DNA of 64,000 nt from Streptomyces spinosisporus (GCF_022698145.1 NZ_JALDAX010000013.1:62001-126000), one strand, 5' to 3'. Shown: positions 28,184 to 36,948, counted from the first letter of the stretch. Notes: generated by a model not told the origin, from the sequence alone. Made by a program: numbers and translations.

Positions 28184-28501
28184 ATTCGGCGCTATTCGGA
28201 GTACGATTCTCAGGGGATTATCAGGGGCAGCTTCCCGTATTCTTCTGCCCGCTTTTCTCCGTCCTAAACACAAAGATTTCGCGAACACCATCGGGTGTAT
28301 TTCGGGCAGATCTCGTGCGGGTTCCACGGCTGTGACGCGTTCCACACTCCGCCCGGTTCGGGCGGTATATCCCCCACAAACCAGGCGTTTTCGCCGACCC
28401 GCTTCGCCCGCCCTCGCGCCCGCGCGATAACACACACGCCCCGCATCCGTAACCCCATCAGGCCATGCATTTTTGATTTTCCATCGGTAAGTTCAATTTG
28501 C
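28184..28501 (+). promoter_or_regulatory. AT-richer control region upstream of ectA
   Basis: These ~320 bp hold no gene I can support. Base composition is clearly less GC-rich than elsewhere, especially around 28240-28300 and 28465-28500 (CATTTTTGATTTTCC). Ectoine operons are osmotically induced, so the promoter should lie here. I could not pick a convincing -35/-10 pair. The ectA ATG has no clear Shine-Dalgarno, so a very short or absent leader is possible. Confidence 0.4.
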
Positions 28502-29017
28502 ATGACTGCCGCACAAGCAGACCGAGCAGAACTCCAAATCGACCGTCCATCGGTGGCGGACGGAGCCGCGCTGTGGCGGATAGCCCGTGACTCGAAGACG
28601 CTCGACCTGAACTCGTCGTACAGCTATCTGCTGTGGTGCCGTGACTTCGCCGGCACCACCGCCGTGGCACGCGACGCCCACGGGTCGCCGGTCGGCTTCG
28701 TCACCGGATACATCCGGCCCGACCGCCCGCGCACCCTGCTCGTCTGGCAGGTCGCGGTGGACGAGGCGTACCGCGGGCGCGGTCTTGCGGCCGCCCTCCT
28801 CGACGGACTCGTGGCACGCAGCACCGGCGAGCACCGGATCACCGCCCTGGAGACCACCATCTCGCCCGGCAACTCCGCCTCTCAGCGCCTGTTCACCTCG
28901 TTCGCCGAACGGCACGGCGCCGACGTGGAGCGCGAGGTGCTCTTCGACACCGGCCTGTTCCCCGACGGGCCCCACGACCCCGAGGTCCTGTACCGCATCG
29001 GCCCCCTCTCCCTCTGA
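28502..29017 (+). CDS. ectA: L-2,4-diaminobutyrate acetyltransferase EctA
   Basis: This 171-residue GNAT-fold enzyme acetylates the gamma amino group of diaminobutyrate, the second step of ectoine synthesis. Motifs are DRPSVADGAALWRIARDS near the N-terminus, LNSSYSYLLWCRDFAGTTAV at about residue 39, the acetyl-CoA loop VDEAYRGRGLAAALLDGL at about 84, and TTISPGNSASQRLFTSFA. Length is normal. The ATG at 28502 gives the family start (MTAAQAD...). No good ribosome binding site precedes it. EctB starts 107 bp downstream. Confidence 0.95.
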   Translation: MTAAQADRAELQIDRPSVADGAALWRIARDSKTLDLNSSYSYLLWCRDFAGTTAVARDAHGSPVGFVTGYIRPDRPRTLLVWQVAVDEAYRGRGLAAALLDGLVARSTGEHRITALETTISPGNSASQRLFTSFAERHGADVEREVLFDTGLFPDGPHDPEVLYRIGPLSL

Positions 29018-29124
29018 TCTCTCTCGTCTTTCTCTGGTCTTTCTCTGGAGAAGTCACCGAGGACTTCCCAGCCCCCCCCTGACGACCCCCACGCACTCCC
29101 CCACGCAACGAGGAGCGAATCGTC

Positions 29125-30396
29125 GTGACCATCACCCAGCCCGACCTCAGTGTCTTCGAGACCCTCGAGTCCGAGGTGCGCAGCTACTGCCGCGGCTGGC
29201 CCACCGTCTTCGACCGTGCGCAGGGCAGCCGCATGTACGACGAGGACGGCCATGAGTACCTGGACTTCTTCGCCGGGGCCGGCTCGCTGAACTACGGACA
29301 CAACAACCCCGTCCTGAAACGGGCGTTGATCGACTACCTGGAGCGCGACGGCGTCACGCACGGGCTCGACATGTCGACCACCGCCAAGCGTTCCTTCCTG
29401 CAGACCTTCCAGGACCTGGTGCTGCGGCCGCGCGACCTGCCGTACAAGGTCATGTTCCCGGGCCCGACGGGCACCAACGCCGTGGAGTCCGCGCTGAAAC
29501 TGGCGCGGAAGATGAAGGGCCGCGAGGCCATCGTGTCGTTCACCAACGCCTTCCACGGCATGTCGCTCGGCTCGCTGGCCGTCACCGGCAACGCCTTCAA
29601 GCGGGCCGGCGCCGGTGTCCCGCTGGTGCACGGCACCCCGATGCCGTTCGACAACTACTTCGACGGCCAGGTCCCGGACTTCCTGTGGTTCGAGCGGATC
29701 CTGGAGGACCAGGGCTCCGGTCTGAACAAGCCGGCGGCCGTGATCGTCGAGACCGTGCAGGGCGAGGGCGGCATCAACGTCGCGCGTCCCGAGTGGCTGC
29801 GCGCGCTGTCCGAGCTGTGCGAGCGCCAGGACATGCTGCTGATCGTCGACGACATCCAGATGGGCTGCGGCCGCACCGGCGCCTTCTTCTCCTTCGAGGA
29901 GGCGGGCATCACCCCGGACATCGTCACCGTGTCCAAGTCCATCAGCGGCTACGGACTGCCGATGTCGCTGTGCCTGTTCAAGCCCGAGTTGGACATCTGG
30001 GAGCCGGGCGAGCATAACGGAACCTTCCGCGGCAACAACCCCGCCTTCGTCACGGCCACGGCCGCGCTGGAGGCGTACTGGGCGGACGGGTCCGCGATGG
30101 AGAAGCAGACCCGCGCCCGTGGCGAGCAGGTCGAGCAGGCCTTCGTCGCCATTTCGGAGGAGAACCCCGACGCCGTCAAGGAGTACCGGGGCCGCGGTCT
30201 CGTCTGGGGCATGGAGTTCCACGACAAGGAGCGCGCGAACCGGATCGCCCGCCGCGCCTTCGAGCTGGGGCTGCTCATCGAGACCTCGGGCCCGGAGAGC
30301 GAGGTCGTCAAACTCCTCCCGGCGCTCACCGTCACGGCCGAGGAACTGGACGAGGGGCTCAGCATCCTCGCCCGCGCCGTGCGCGAGACCGCCTGA
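29125..30396 (+). CDS. ectB: Diaminobutyrate-2-oxoglutarate transaminase EctB
   Basis: This 423-residue class III aminotransferase converts aspartate semialdehyde to diaminobutyrate with glutamate as donor. It shows FFAGAGSLNYGHNNP at about residue 49, FPGPTGTNAVESALKLAR at about 111, VETVQGEGGINVARPEWL, IVDDIQMGCGRTGAFFSFE and VSKSISGYGLPMSLCL with the PLP Lys at about residue 271. GTG start at 29125 follows ACGAGGAGCG. The family-level match to EctB is strong because of the ectA and ectC neighbours. Confidence 0.96.
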   Translation: MTITQPDLSVFETLESEVRSYCRGWPTVFDRAQGSRMYDEDGHEYLDFFAGAGSLNYGHNNPVLKRALIDYLERDGVTHGLDMSTTAKRSFLQTFQDLVLRPRDLPYKVMFPGPTGTNAVESALKLARKMKGREAIVSFTNAFHGMSLGSLAVTGNAFKRAGAGVPLVHGTPMPFDNYFDGQVPDFLWFERILEDQGSGLNKPAAVIVETVQGEGGINVARPEWLRALSELCERQDMLLIVDDIQMGCGRTGAFFSFEEAGITPDIVTVSKSISGYGLPMSLCLFKPELDIWEPGEHNGTFRGNNPAFVTATAALEAYWADGSAMEKQTRARGEQVEQAFVAISEENPDAVKEYRGRGLVWGMEFHDKERANRIARRAFELGLLIETSGPESEVVKLLPALTVTAEELDEGLSILARAVRETA

Positions 30397-30458
30397 ACAA
30401 GCCCGAACAACCGGGAAAGGCCCAACCCTGGGCATCAACTAGGAGGCTAGGCACCACC

Positions 30459-30863
30459 GTGATCGTCCGTTCGTTCAAGGAGATCGAAGGCACCGACCGG
30501 CATGTGAAGTCCGCGTCCGGCACCTGGGAGAGCAAAAGGATCGTCCTCGCCAAGGAGAGGGTCGGCTTCTCGGTGCACGAGACGATCCTGTACGCGGGTA
30601 CCGAGACGAACATGTGGTACGCGAACCACATCGAGGCCGTCGTCTGCACCAAGGGCGACGCCGAGCTGACCGACCGCGAGACCGGGAAGACGTACCACAT
30701 CACGCCCGGCACGATGTACCTCCTCAACGGCCATGAGCGGCACACGCTCAAGGTCAAGGAGGACTTCCACTGCATCTGTGTCTTCAACCCGCCCGTGACC
30801 GGACGGGAGGACCACGACGAGAACGGCGTCTACCCGCTGCTCACCGAGCCCGAGGAGGTGTGA
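30459..30863 (+). CDS. ectC: L-ectoine synthase EctC
   Basis: This 134-residue cupin cyclises N-gamma-acetyldiaminobutyrate to ectoine. MIVRSFKEIEGTDRHV at the N-terminus, FSVHETILYAGTETNMWYAN and EAVVCTKGDAELTDRETGK are EctC hallmarks. TYHITPGTMYLLNGHERHTL carries the second cupin motif. It starts at GTG 30459 with AGGAGG about 12 bp upstream, and the next gene begins 6 bp after its stop. Confidence 0.97.
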   Translation: MIVRSFKEIEGTDRHVKSASGTWESKRIVLAKERVGFSVHETILYAGTETNMWYANHIEAVVCTKGDAELTDRETGKTYHITPGTMYLLNGHERHTLKVKEDFHCICVFNPPVTGREDHDENGVYPLLTEPEEV

Positions 30864-30869
30864 CATCAC

Positions 30870-31757
30870 ATGACCGCCATCACTGATCTCTACCCCAGCC
30901 GCGGCCCCGTCGAGGTGTCCGTGCCGCGCAAGGACCCGGTCGTCTGGGGCTCGCCCGACACCCCGGGCCCGATCTCGGCGACCGATCTGCAGGGGTTCGA
31001 GCGCGACGGCTTCCTCGCCATCGACCAGCTGATCGCCCCGGACGAGGTCCCGCTCTACGCACAGGAGCTGGACCGGCTCGTCACGGACCCGCAGATCCGC
31101 GCGGACGAGCGCTCGATCGTCGAGCCGAAGTCCAAGGAGATCCGCTCGGTCTTCGAAGTGCACAAGATCAGCGAGGTGTTCGCGCAGCTGGTGCGCGACG
31201 AGCGGGTGGTCGGCCGGGCACGGCAGATCCTCGGCTCGGACGTGTACGTCCACCAGTCGCGGATCAACGTCAAGCCCGGTTTCGGCGCCAGCGGCTTCTA
31301 CTGGCACTCGGACTTCGAGACCTGGCACGCCGAGGACGGCCTGCCCAACATGCGTACGGTGTCCGTCTCGATCGCCCTGACCGAGAACTACGACACCAAC
31401 GGCGGCCTCATGATCATGCCGGGCTCGCACAAGACGTTCCTGGGCTGCGCCGGCGAGACGCCGAAGGACAACTACAAGAAGTCGCTGCAGATGCAGGACG
31501 CGGGCACGCCCTCGGACGAGGCGCTGACCGCGATGGCGAGCGACTACGGCATCAAGCTGTTCACCGGCAAGGCCGGTTCGGCGACCTGGTTCGACTGCAA
31601 CTGCATGCACGGCTCGGGTGACAACATCACGCCGTTCCCGCGCAGCAACGTCTTCATCGTGTTCAACAGCGTGGAGAACGAGGCGGTCGAGCCGTTCGCG
31701 GCCCCCGTGCGGCGTCCGGAGTTCATCGGGGCGCGGGACTTCACCCCGGTGAAGTAG
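30870..31757 (+). CDS. ectD: Ectoine 5-hydroxylase EctD
   Basis: This 295-residue Fe(II)/2-oxoglutarate dioxygenase of the PhyH type hydroxylates ectoine to 5-hydroxyectoine. FYWHSDFETWHAEDGLPNMR at about residue 143 contains the HxD iron ligands and the EctD signature, and CMHGSGDNITPFPRSNVFIV at about 247 supplies the distal His and the 2-oxoglutarate-binding Arg. VHQSRINVKPGFGASG also fits. The gene is 6 bp after ectC and is followed by a perfect hairpin. Confidence 0.96.
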   Translation: MTAITDLYPSRGPVEVSVPRKDPVVWGSPDTPGPISATDLQGFERDGFLAIDQLIAPDEVPLYAQELDRLVTDPQIRADERSIVEPKSKEIRSVFEVHKISEVFAQLVRDERVVGRARQILGSDVYVHQSRINVKPGFGASGFYWHSDFETWHAEDGLPNMRTVSVSIALTENYDTNGGLMIMPGSHKTFLGCAGETPKDNYKKSLQMQDAGTPSDEALTAMASDYGIKLFTGKAGSATWFDCNCMHGSGDNITPFPRSNVFIVFNSVENEAVEPFAAPVRRPEFIGARDFTPVK

Positions 31758-31772
31758 CGGCGTTGATCGTTT

Positions 31773-31834
31773 CTGGAGCGGGCGGCGTCACGCCTGTGGC
31801 CTCACAGCCACGACAGTGACGCCGCCCGCTCCAG
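31773..31834. terminator. Bidirectional hairpin closing ectABCD and the anti-sigma gene
   Basis: CTGGAGCGGGCGGCGTCAC (31773-31791) and its exact reverse complement (31816-31834) form a perfect 19-bp stem around a 24-base loop. The loop can itself pair CTGTG with CACAG. There is no T-tract. It lies between convergent genes, and the right arm is inside the last codons of the minus-strand anti-sigma gene, so it can act on both transcripts. Confidence 0.8.
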
Positions 31835-32803
31835 TACGTTCCTGACCGCGCCCTCGTCCCCCGTGGCGCGGTGCGGCACCTGGTCGGGAGTGTGCCGGCC
31901 ACCGACCAGCAGGCAGAAGTCCACCGGGTCCAGGGCGAGTTCGCCGTGCACCGGCTCGTCCTCCGAGCCCAGCACCCACTGCTGGTCCCCGTCGACGGCG
32001 AACAGCACCGGCGGAGCGGCGGGCCCCAGGGCGAGACCGAGCACGCGCACGGCGAGGCGCACCAGCTGCCCCAAGTACCCGGCGGGCGGCGGCGGGACGG
32101 TGAGGCCGAGGGCGCGGCCGATGTCGTCGGTGTGGATCCACGTCTCGAAGGCGCGCACCACGTAGTGGTCGGCGACCGGCAGCCGTACCCCCATCAACTC
32201 CGTTGCGCGCGCGGCCAGTTCGGGCACGCGGGCCTCGGGCGCGGCGAGCAGGGCGGCCGCCTGCGCCGCCCAGTCGCCGACCGTCTGCGCGGGCGTACGG
32301 CCGTGTTCGTGCGCGATGACCTCGGCGGTACGGCGGTCCCAGGCCTCCCCCCAGCTCATGCCCTCGGGCACCGGGGTCGCCGGCACGCGCGGCGCGATGC
32401 CGAGCCGGCCGGCGAGCGGTTCGTCGGCGGCGAGCAGATGGGCCAGGGTCGCGTGCACGTCCCAGTCGTGCACGACCGGTGTGCTCCAGCGGCCCTCGGC
32501 CTCCGGCAGCAGCGCCTTCACCCCGGCGACGGCGGCCGCGTACGGGGCCGCGTGCGCGGCGACCCGGGGCGCCGCCGGCCGGGCGCCCAGGGCGGCGGAC
32601 AGCACGTCGGAGGTGGCGGGCGGTGGTGTGCCGTTCATGGCCGGTCCGTCCAGCAGCCGTACCGTCTCGCGCAGCCGTGCCGCCTCCGCCGCGCAGGTCT
32701 CGCACTCGGCGAGGTGCGCGGGCACCGACTGCCGCTCGGCCGGGGGCAGGGCGCCGAAGGCCCAGGCGGCCAGCAGATCGCGTACGGCGTCGTGATCGGT
32801 CAT
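31802..32803 (-). CDS. Zinc-finger anti-sigma factor with maleylpyruvate-isomerase (MDMPI) domain
   Basis: This 333-residue protein begins with a zf-HC2 anti-sigma finger, His30-x3-Cys34-x2-Cys37 (AHLAECETC). A mycothiol-dependent maleylpyruvate isomerase-like (DinB-fold) domain follows at about residues 80-220, with VHDWDVHATLAHLLAADEPL and the YVVRAFETWIHTDDIGRAL metal site. A C-terminal domain completes it. The ECF sigma gene lies 34 bp upstream on the same strand, the usual sigma/anti-sigma order. The MDMPI part suggests a link to thiol or redox state, which is inference. Its 3' end contributes one arm of the terminator. Confidence 0.85.
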   Translation of the reverse strand: MTDHDAVRDLLAAWAFGALPPAERQSVPAHLAECETCAAEAARLRETVRLLDGPAMNGTPPPATSDVLSAALGARPAAPRVAAHAAPYAAAVAGVKALLPEAEGRWSTPVVHDWDVHATLAHLLAADEPLAGRLGIAPRVPATPVPEGMSWGEAWDRRTAEVIAHEHGRTPAQTVGDWAAQAAALLAAPEARVPELAARATELMGVRLPVADHYVVRAFETWIHTDDIGRALGLTVPPPPAGYLGQLVRLAVRVLGLALGPAAPPVLFAVDGDQQWVLGSEDEPVHGELALDPVDFCLLVGGRHTPDQVPHRATGDEGAVRNVLERAASLSWL

Positions 32804-32837
32804 CGCGGGCCTCCTTCCCCGGCTTCCCGTGTCGCCA

Positions 32838-33443
32838 TCATGCGCCCCGTTCGAGCGCGGGATCGGGCGGGTCGGCCAAAGACTCGGCCAAGGATCGCAA
32901 AGCCGTGCGCAGCCGGGTCTTGGCCGTGCCCTCCGGGATGCCGAGTTCCACGGCGGCCTGCCGGTAGGTGCGGCCCGCGAAGTAGGCCAGATGGACCACC
33001 TCCCGCTGCGGCTGCGGGAGTTCGGCGAGGGCCGAGTGCAGCAGCAGCGAGCGCTCGCGGTCGACGACCGTCTCGTCCGGGCCGGGCGAGGCGTCCGGGA
33101 TGGCGTGCAGGGCCGAGTCGTCGGCGCGGGCGTCCTTGCGGTGCCTGGCCTCGCTGCGCACCCAGTCCACGGCCCGCCGGTGCGCGAGCATGGACAGCCA
33201 GGTGCGCAGCGAGCCGCGGGCCGCGTCGAAGGCGTAGGGCCTGCTCCACAGCTGGGCGAAGACCTCCTGCGCCACGTCCTCGGCGGCGCCCGGACTGCGG
33301 GTGACCCGCACGGCGACGCGCCGCACCAGAGCCCCGTACGCCTGGTACGCCTCGGCCAGCGCGGACTCGTCCCCGTACACCAGCCGCCGGTGCAGCTCCG
33401 CGTCGGCGGGCTGCCGCACGGAGGTCTCGCCCGTGGACTCCAC
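32838..33443 (-). CDS. ECF-type RNA polymerase sigma factor
   Basis: This 201-residue sigma factor has region 2 at about residues 25-95 (ALVRRVAVRVTRSPGAAEDV, then QEVFAQLWSRPYAFD) and region 4 at about 140-190 (LPQPQREVVHLAYFAGRTYR, then ELGIPEGTAKTRLRTALRSL). It has no region 3 or SnoaL-type extension. It precedes a zinc-finger anti-sigma gene with an MDMPI domain, an arrangement seen for SigK/ECF19-like groups. Its regulon is unknown, but autoregulation is usual for such pairs. Confidence 0.93.
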   Translation of the reverse strand: MESTGETSVRQPADAELHRRLVYGDESALAEAYQAYGALVRRVAVRVTRSPGAAEDVAQEVFAQLWSRPYAFDAARGSLRTWLSMLAHRRAVDWVRSEARHRKDARADDSALHAIPDASPGPDETVVDRERSLLLHSALAELPQPQREVVHLAYFAGRTYRQAAVELGIPEGTAKTRLRTALRSLAESLADPPDPALERGA

Positions 33444-33483
33444 GTGCCCTTCCTAGCGTCCCCGCAGGCACCGCGCCAGTGGT

Positions 33484-34533
33484 TCAGGCGGACAGGACGT
33501 CGAGCAGCCGGTCGACATCGGCCAGCGTGTTGTACAGGTGGAAGGCCGCCCGCAGGTTGCCCGCGCGGTCGGAGACCTCCACCCCCGCGCTGCTCAGCTC
33601 GCCCTGGCGGCGGCCGAGCCCGGGCACGGAGACGATGGGCGAGCCGGGTGACGGGACGGGCTCGTGGCCGAGCGAGGCCAGGCCCGCGCGGAAGCGGTCG
33701 GCGAGCGCGAGGTCGTGGGCGCGCACCGCGTCGACGCCGAGTTCCTCCAGCAGCTCCAGGGAGCGGCGGGCGCCGGCGTAGGAGAAGAGGGCGGGGCTCT
33801 CGTCGAACCGCCGTGCAGAGTGGGCGAGTTCGTCGATGGGGCCGTAGCAGGCGTCCCAGGGGTGCTCCCCCGCGACCCAGCCGGCGAACAGCGGGGTGAG
33901 TCCGCCGAGGTCCTCCGGGACGACCAGGAAGGCCACGCCCCGCGGGCAGACGAGCCACTTGAAGGCGACGCAGGCGGTGTAGTCGTGGGCGTCCGCGTCG
34001 AGGTCCAGCCATCCGGCGGCCTGGGACGCGTCGACGTAGGTGCGCGCCCCGTGCTCGCGCGCCGCCTCCCGGATCGCGGGCAGGTCGGCCACGCGTCCGT
34101 CGGCGGACTGCGCGGCACTGACCGCGACCAGGGCGGTGCCGGGCCGCACGGACTCGGCGAGGCGCTCCAGCGGCACGGCGCGCACCTTGAGGTCGGAGCG
34201 GACGTGGAAGGGGTTCACGACGGAGCTGAAGTCGTGCTCGGCGGTGAGGACTTCGGCGCCCTCGGGCAGGGAGGCGGCGATCAGTCCGCTGTAGACGGCG
34301 ACCGAGGCACCGGCCGCGACCCGGCGGCCGGGCACTTTGGCGAGCCGCGCGAAGGAGGCGCGGCTCGCCTCGACGTCGGCGAACATGTCGGTGGGCCGCC
34401 CGGCGGCGGCCGCCTCGACGGCGATACGCAGGGCGGTCACGGTGCGGTCGGGCAGCAGGCCGGTGCTCGCGGTGTTCAGGTAGGTGTTCTTCGGGGCGAA
34501 CTCGGCTCGGACGAGGCTCTCGAAGGTCTCCAT
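33484..34533 (-). CDS. Class V aminotransferase-like PLP enzyme
   Basis: This 349-residue PLP enzyme of the NifS/isopenicillin-N-epimerase group has NTYLNTASTGLLPDRTVTAL near the N-terminus, LTAEHDFSSVVNPFHV at about residue 99, YVDASQAAGWLDLD with the PLP Asp, and CVAFKWLVCPRGVAFLVV with the Schiff-base Lys at about residue 193. The ATG at 34533 is preferred to one 12 codons upstream (34569) because the conserved N-terminus begins there. Activity could be an aminotransferase, epimerase or Cys desulfurase-like lyase; no discriminating Cys loop is visible. Confidence 0.85.
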   Translation of the reverse strand: METFESLVRAEFAPKNTYLNTASTGLLPDRTVTALRIAVEAAAAGRPTDMFADVEASRASFARLAKVPGRRVAAGASVAVYSGLIAASLPEGAEVLTAEHDFSSVVNPFHVRSDLKVRAVPLERLAESVRPGTALVAVSAAQSADGRVADLPAIREAAREHGARTYVDASQAAGWLDLDADAHDYTACVAFKWLVCPRGVAFLVVPEDLGGLTPLFAGWVAGEHPWDACYGPIDELAHSARRFDESPALFSYAGARRSLELLEELGVDAVRAHDLALADRFRAGLASLGHEPVPSPGSPIVSVPGLGRRQGELSSAGVEVSDRAGNLRAAFHLYNTLADVDRLLDVLSA

Positions 34534-34651
34534 GGACCCACTGTGGGCCCCCCGGAACCCATAGTCCATTGCCGATTTCTGCGTGGTTTCGCCAAGCAGT
34601 CCTTATAGATCGGTCGCCACCTGCGGCTTTGCCGGGCGCCGGGTCACGGGG

Positions 34652-35368
34652 TCACTGCTGCGGTACGGCGCATCCGTCGGGGCCGCACGCCTCGGCGTCA
34701 CCCTCGTCGATCAGCTGCAGCGGCGGCCGTTCGCCCCACGCCCGGGTCAGTGCCTGGGTGAAGACCTCGGCGGGCTGGGCGCCGGAGACGCCGTACTTGC
34801 GGTCGAGGACGAAGAACGGCACGCCGTTCGCACCGAGCTCGGCGGCCTCGCGCTCGTCGGCGCGGACCTCGTCGGCGTAGGCGGTGGGGTCGGCGAGCAC
34901 CTTGCGGGCCTCGTCGGCGTCCAGTCCGGCCGCGACGGCGAGCTCGACGAGCCGCTCGTCGCCCTCGGAGAAGACGGAGCGCTCCTCGGCGAAGTTCGCC
35001 CGGTAGAAGGTCTGGATCAGCTCGTCCTGGCGGCCCCGCTCCTTGGCGAGGTGCAGCAGCCGGTGCATGTCGAAGGTGTTGCCGCTGTCGCGGCCGCTGG
35101 TGCGGTACTCCAGGCCCTCGGCGGCGGCCTGCGCGCCGAGGTTCTCCTCGCCCGCCCTGGCCTGCGCCTCGCTCATGCCGTACTTCCTGGTGAGCATGGT
35201 GATCACCGGCTGCACATCGCCCTTGGCGCGGCCCGGGTCCAGCTCGAAGGAACGGTGCACGACCTCGACCCCGTCGCGGTGCGGGAAGGCGGCGAGCGCC
35301 TTCTCGAAGCGGGCCTTGCCCACGTAGCACCAGGGGCAGGCGATGTCCGACCAGATCTCGACCTTCAT
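34652..35368 (-). CDS. DsbA-family oxidoreductase (FrnE-like)
   Basis: This 238-residue thioredoxin-fold protein has the active-site Cys11-Pro-Trp-Cys14 in IWSDIACPWCYVGKARFEKA. The helical insertion and NGVPFFVLDRKYGVSGAQPA cis-Pro loop are typical of FrnE/2-hydroxychromene isomerase-like DsbA members. There is no signal peptide, so it is cytoplasmic. An extra C-terminal pair (ACGPDGC) could be a second redox-active or metal site. I took ATG 35368; upstream codons to 35407 lack similarity. FrnE-type proteins help with disulfide or polyketide-related redox steps; the role here is open. Confidence 0.88.
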   Translation of the reverse strand: MKVEIWSDIACPWCYVGKARFEKALAAFPHRDGVEVVHRSFELDPGRAKGDVQPVITMLTRKYGMSEAQARAGEENLGAQAAAEGLEYRTSGRDSGNTFDMHRLLHLAKERGRQDELIQTFYRANFAEERSVFSEGDERLVELAVAAGLDADEARKVLADPTAYADEVRADEREAAELGANGVPFFVLDRKYGVSGAQPAEVFTQALTRAWGERPPLQLIDEGDAEACGPDGCAVPQQ

Positions 35369-35461
35369 GCGCTGCGCTCTCTCCCGCTCGTACGGACGTA
35401 CCGACACATCGGATACGGAGACACCCTCCGCCTCAGTGCGTGAACGTTCAAGCAGCGCCGG

Positions 35462-35968
35462 TCATTCCCCCGGCACCGAGAAGCGCAGGAAGAGGTGGTG
35501 GTCGTCCTCGGCGGGCGGGTTCTGCGGGTCGGGGACCCAGCCCTGGCGGGCGTAGAAGGCCTGGGCGCGGTGGTTGTCGACGTGCACGTCGAGGACGGCC
35601 GCCGTTCTGCCGTCGGCCCGCCACTGCTCGACGCAGGCGGCATGCAGGGCCGTGCCGACGCCGGAGCGCCAGTGGCCGGGGTCGACGTGGAACTGGAACA
35701 GCTTGACCGCGTCTGCGGGGGTGCCCTCCGGGGTGCGGAAGGAGGCGATGCCGACCAGGTGGCCGTCGCGGACCGCGCACAGGACATGGCCGTCGGGGCG
35801 CTCGATGGCCCGGGCCCACAGCGCCGGCCAGTCCCGGCCGTCGTCGGGGAGGCCGTCCGGGTAGTAGGTGGAGCGGGCGCGCACATGCAGTTCGGCGACG
35901 GCCGCGGCCTCGGCGGGCAGGGCGGTTCTGATCATCGGGGGGTCGAGGGCCCGGTTCGCTGCGATCAT
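35462..35968 (-). CDS. GNAT-family N-acetyltransferase
   Basis: This protein of about 168 residues has the GNAT acetyl-CoA loop FQFHVDPGHWRSGVGTALHA near the middle and a C-terminal DVHVDNHRAQAFYARQGWVP, which is canonical motif B. The start is uncertain. ATG 35968 overlaps the stop of the upstream regulator gene (ATGA), which suggests coupling. ATG 35935, eleven codons later, gives the more usual GNAT N-terminus (MIRTALPAEAAAVAELHV). The substrate is unknown. Confidence 0.82.
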   Translation of the reverse strand: MIAANRALDPPMIRTALPAEAAAVAELHVRARSTYYPDGLPDDGRDWPALWARAIERPDGHVLCAVRDGHLVGIASFRTPEGTPADAVKLFQFHVDPGHWRSGVGTALHAACVEQWRADGRTAAVLDVHVDNHRAQAFYARQGWVPDPQNPPAEDDHHLFLRFSVPGE

Positions 35969-36948
35969 GCAGCGGAGGACGTGTCCCCGGCGGCCCCGGT
36001 TCCCAGGCGGGTGAACTGCGCCCGGTAGGCGCTCGGGGTCAGACCGGTCCTGCGGACCACATGGGTGCGCAGCGAGTCGGCGGTGCCCAGGCCGCAGGCG
36101 CGGGCGACCTGGTCCATGGGCAGGCGGGTGGTCTCCAGCAGCTCCTTGGCGCGCTCGATGCGCTGGTGGAGGAGCCACTGCAGGGGGCTGACGCCGCTCT
36201 CGGCGTGGAAGCGGCGGGTGAGGGTGCGCACCGAGACGCCCGCGTGCCGGGCCAGGTCGGTGAGGGTGAGCGGCTTGTCGAGGTTGCGCATGGCCCAGCC
36301 GCGGGTGTCGGCGCAGAAGGTGCCGCGCTCGGGTGGCAGCGGGGTGTGGGTGAACTGGGTCTGGCCGCCGGGGCGTACGGGGGCGACGAGGGAGAGGCGG
36401 GCGACCTCGTTGGCGACGGCGGCGCCGTAGTCGGTGCGGATGACGTGCAGGCACAGGTCGATGCCGGCGGCGTAGCCGGAGGCGGTGACGTACGGGCCGT
36501 CCTGGACGTAGAGGACGTCTCCCTGGAGGTCGACCTGCGGGTAGCGGCGGCGCAGCTCCTCGGCGTGCGCCCAGTACGTGGTGGCCCTGCGGCCGTGCAG
36601 CAGGCCCGCCTCGGCGAGCTGGAAGGCGCCGGTGCACAGGGACGCGATGCGCTTGCCGGCGCCGGCCGCCTCGCGCAGGGCGGTCACGATGCGGGGGTCC
36701 GGCTCGTAGGGGGCGCCCGTGCCCGCGACGACGACCGTGTCCGCCTCGTGCACCGCATCGAGCCCGCGGGGTACGTGCAGGTCGAGTCCGCCGGAGGTGG
36801 GCACGGGGCCCGGCTCCGCGGCGCAGATGACCACCTCGTAGCCGGGCCGCCCGTCCACCTCGACCTTGCCGAACATCATCTCCGGGATGGCGAGGTTGAA
36901 CATGGAGACGGGCGAGGGCGCGATGACGGCGATGCGGTGCGCGGGCAT
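35965..36948 (-). CDS. GlxA-family AraC-type transcriptional regulator
   Basis: This 327-residue protein has an N-terminal DJ-1/PfpI domain (HRIAVIAPSPVSMFNLAIPE; ASLCTGAFQLAEAGLL with the nucleophile-elbow Cys at about residue 109). The C-terminal AraC/HTH_18 DNA-binding domain, at about 215-320, includes LDKPLTLTDLARHAGVSVRT and PLQWLLHQRIERAKELLETT. I chose ATG 36948 because GGAGG lies 8 bp upstream, inside the codons of a longer frame starting at 36969. It diverges from an MFS exporter gene 70 bp away, a likely regulatory target. Confidence 0.88.
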   Translation of the reverse strand: MPAHRIAVIAPSPVSMFNLAIPEMMFGKVEVDGRPGYEVVICAAEPGPVPTSGGLDLHVPRGLDAVHEADTVVVAGTGAPYEPDPRIVTALREAAGAGKRIASLCTGAFQLAEAGLLHGRRATTYWAHAEELRRRYPQVDLQGDVLYVQDGPYVTASGYAAGIDLCLHVIRTDYGAAVANEVARLSLVAPVRPGGQTQFTHTPLPPERGTFCADTRGWAMRNLDKPLTLTDLARHAGVSVRTLTRRFHAESGVSPLQWLLHQRIERAKELLETTRLPMDQVARACGLGTADSLRTHVVRRTGLTPSAYRAQFTRLGTGAAGDTSSAA

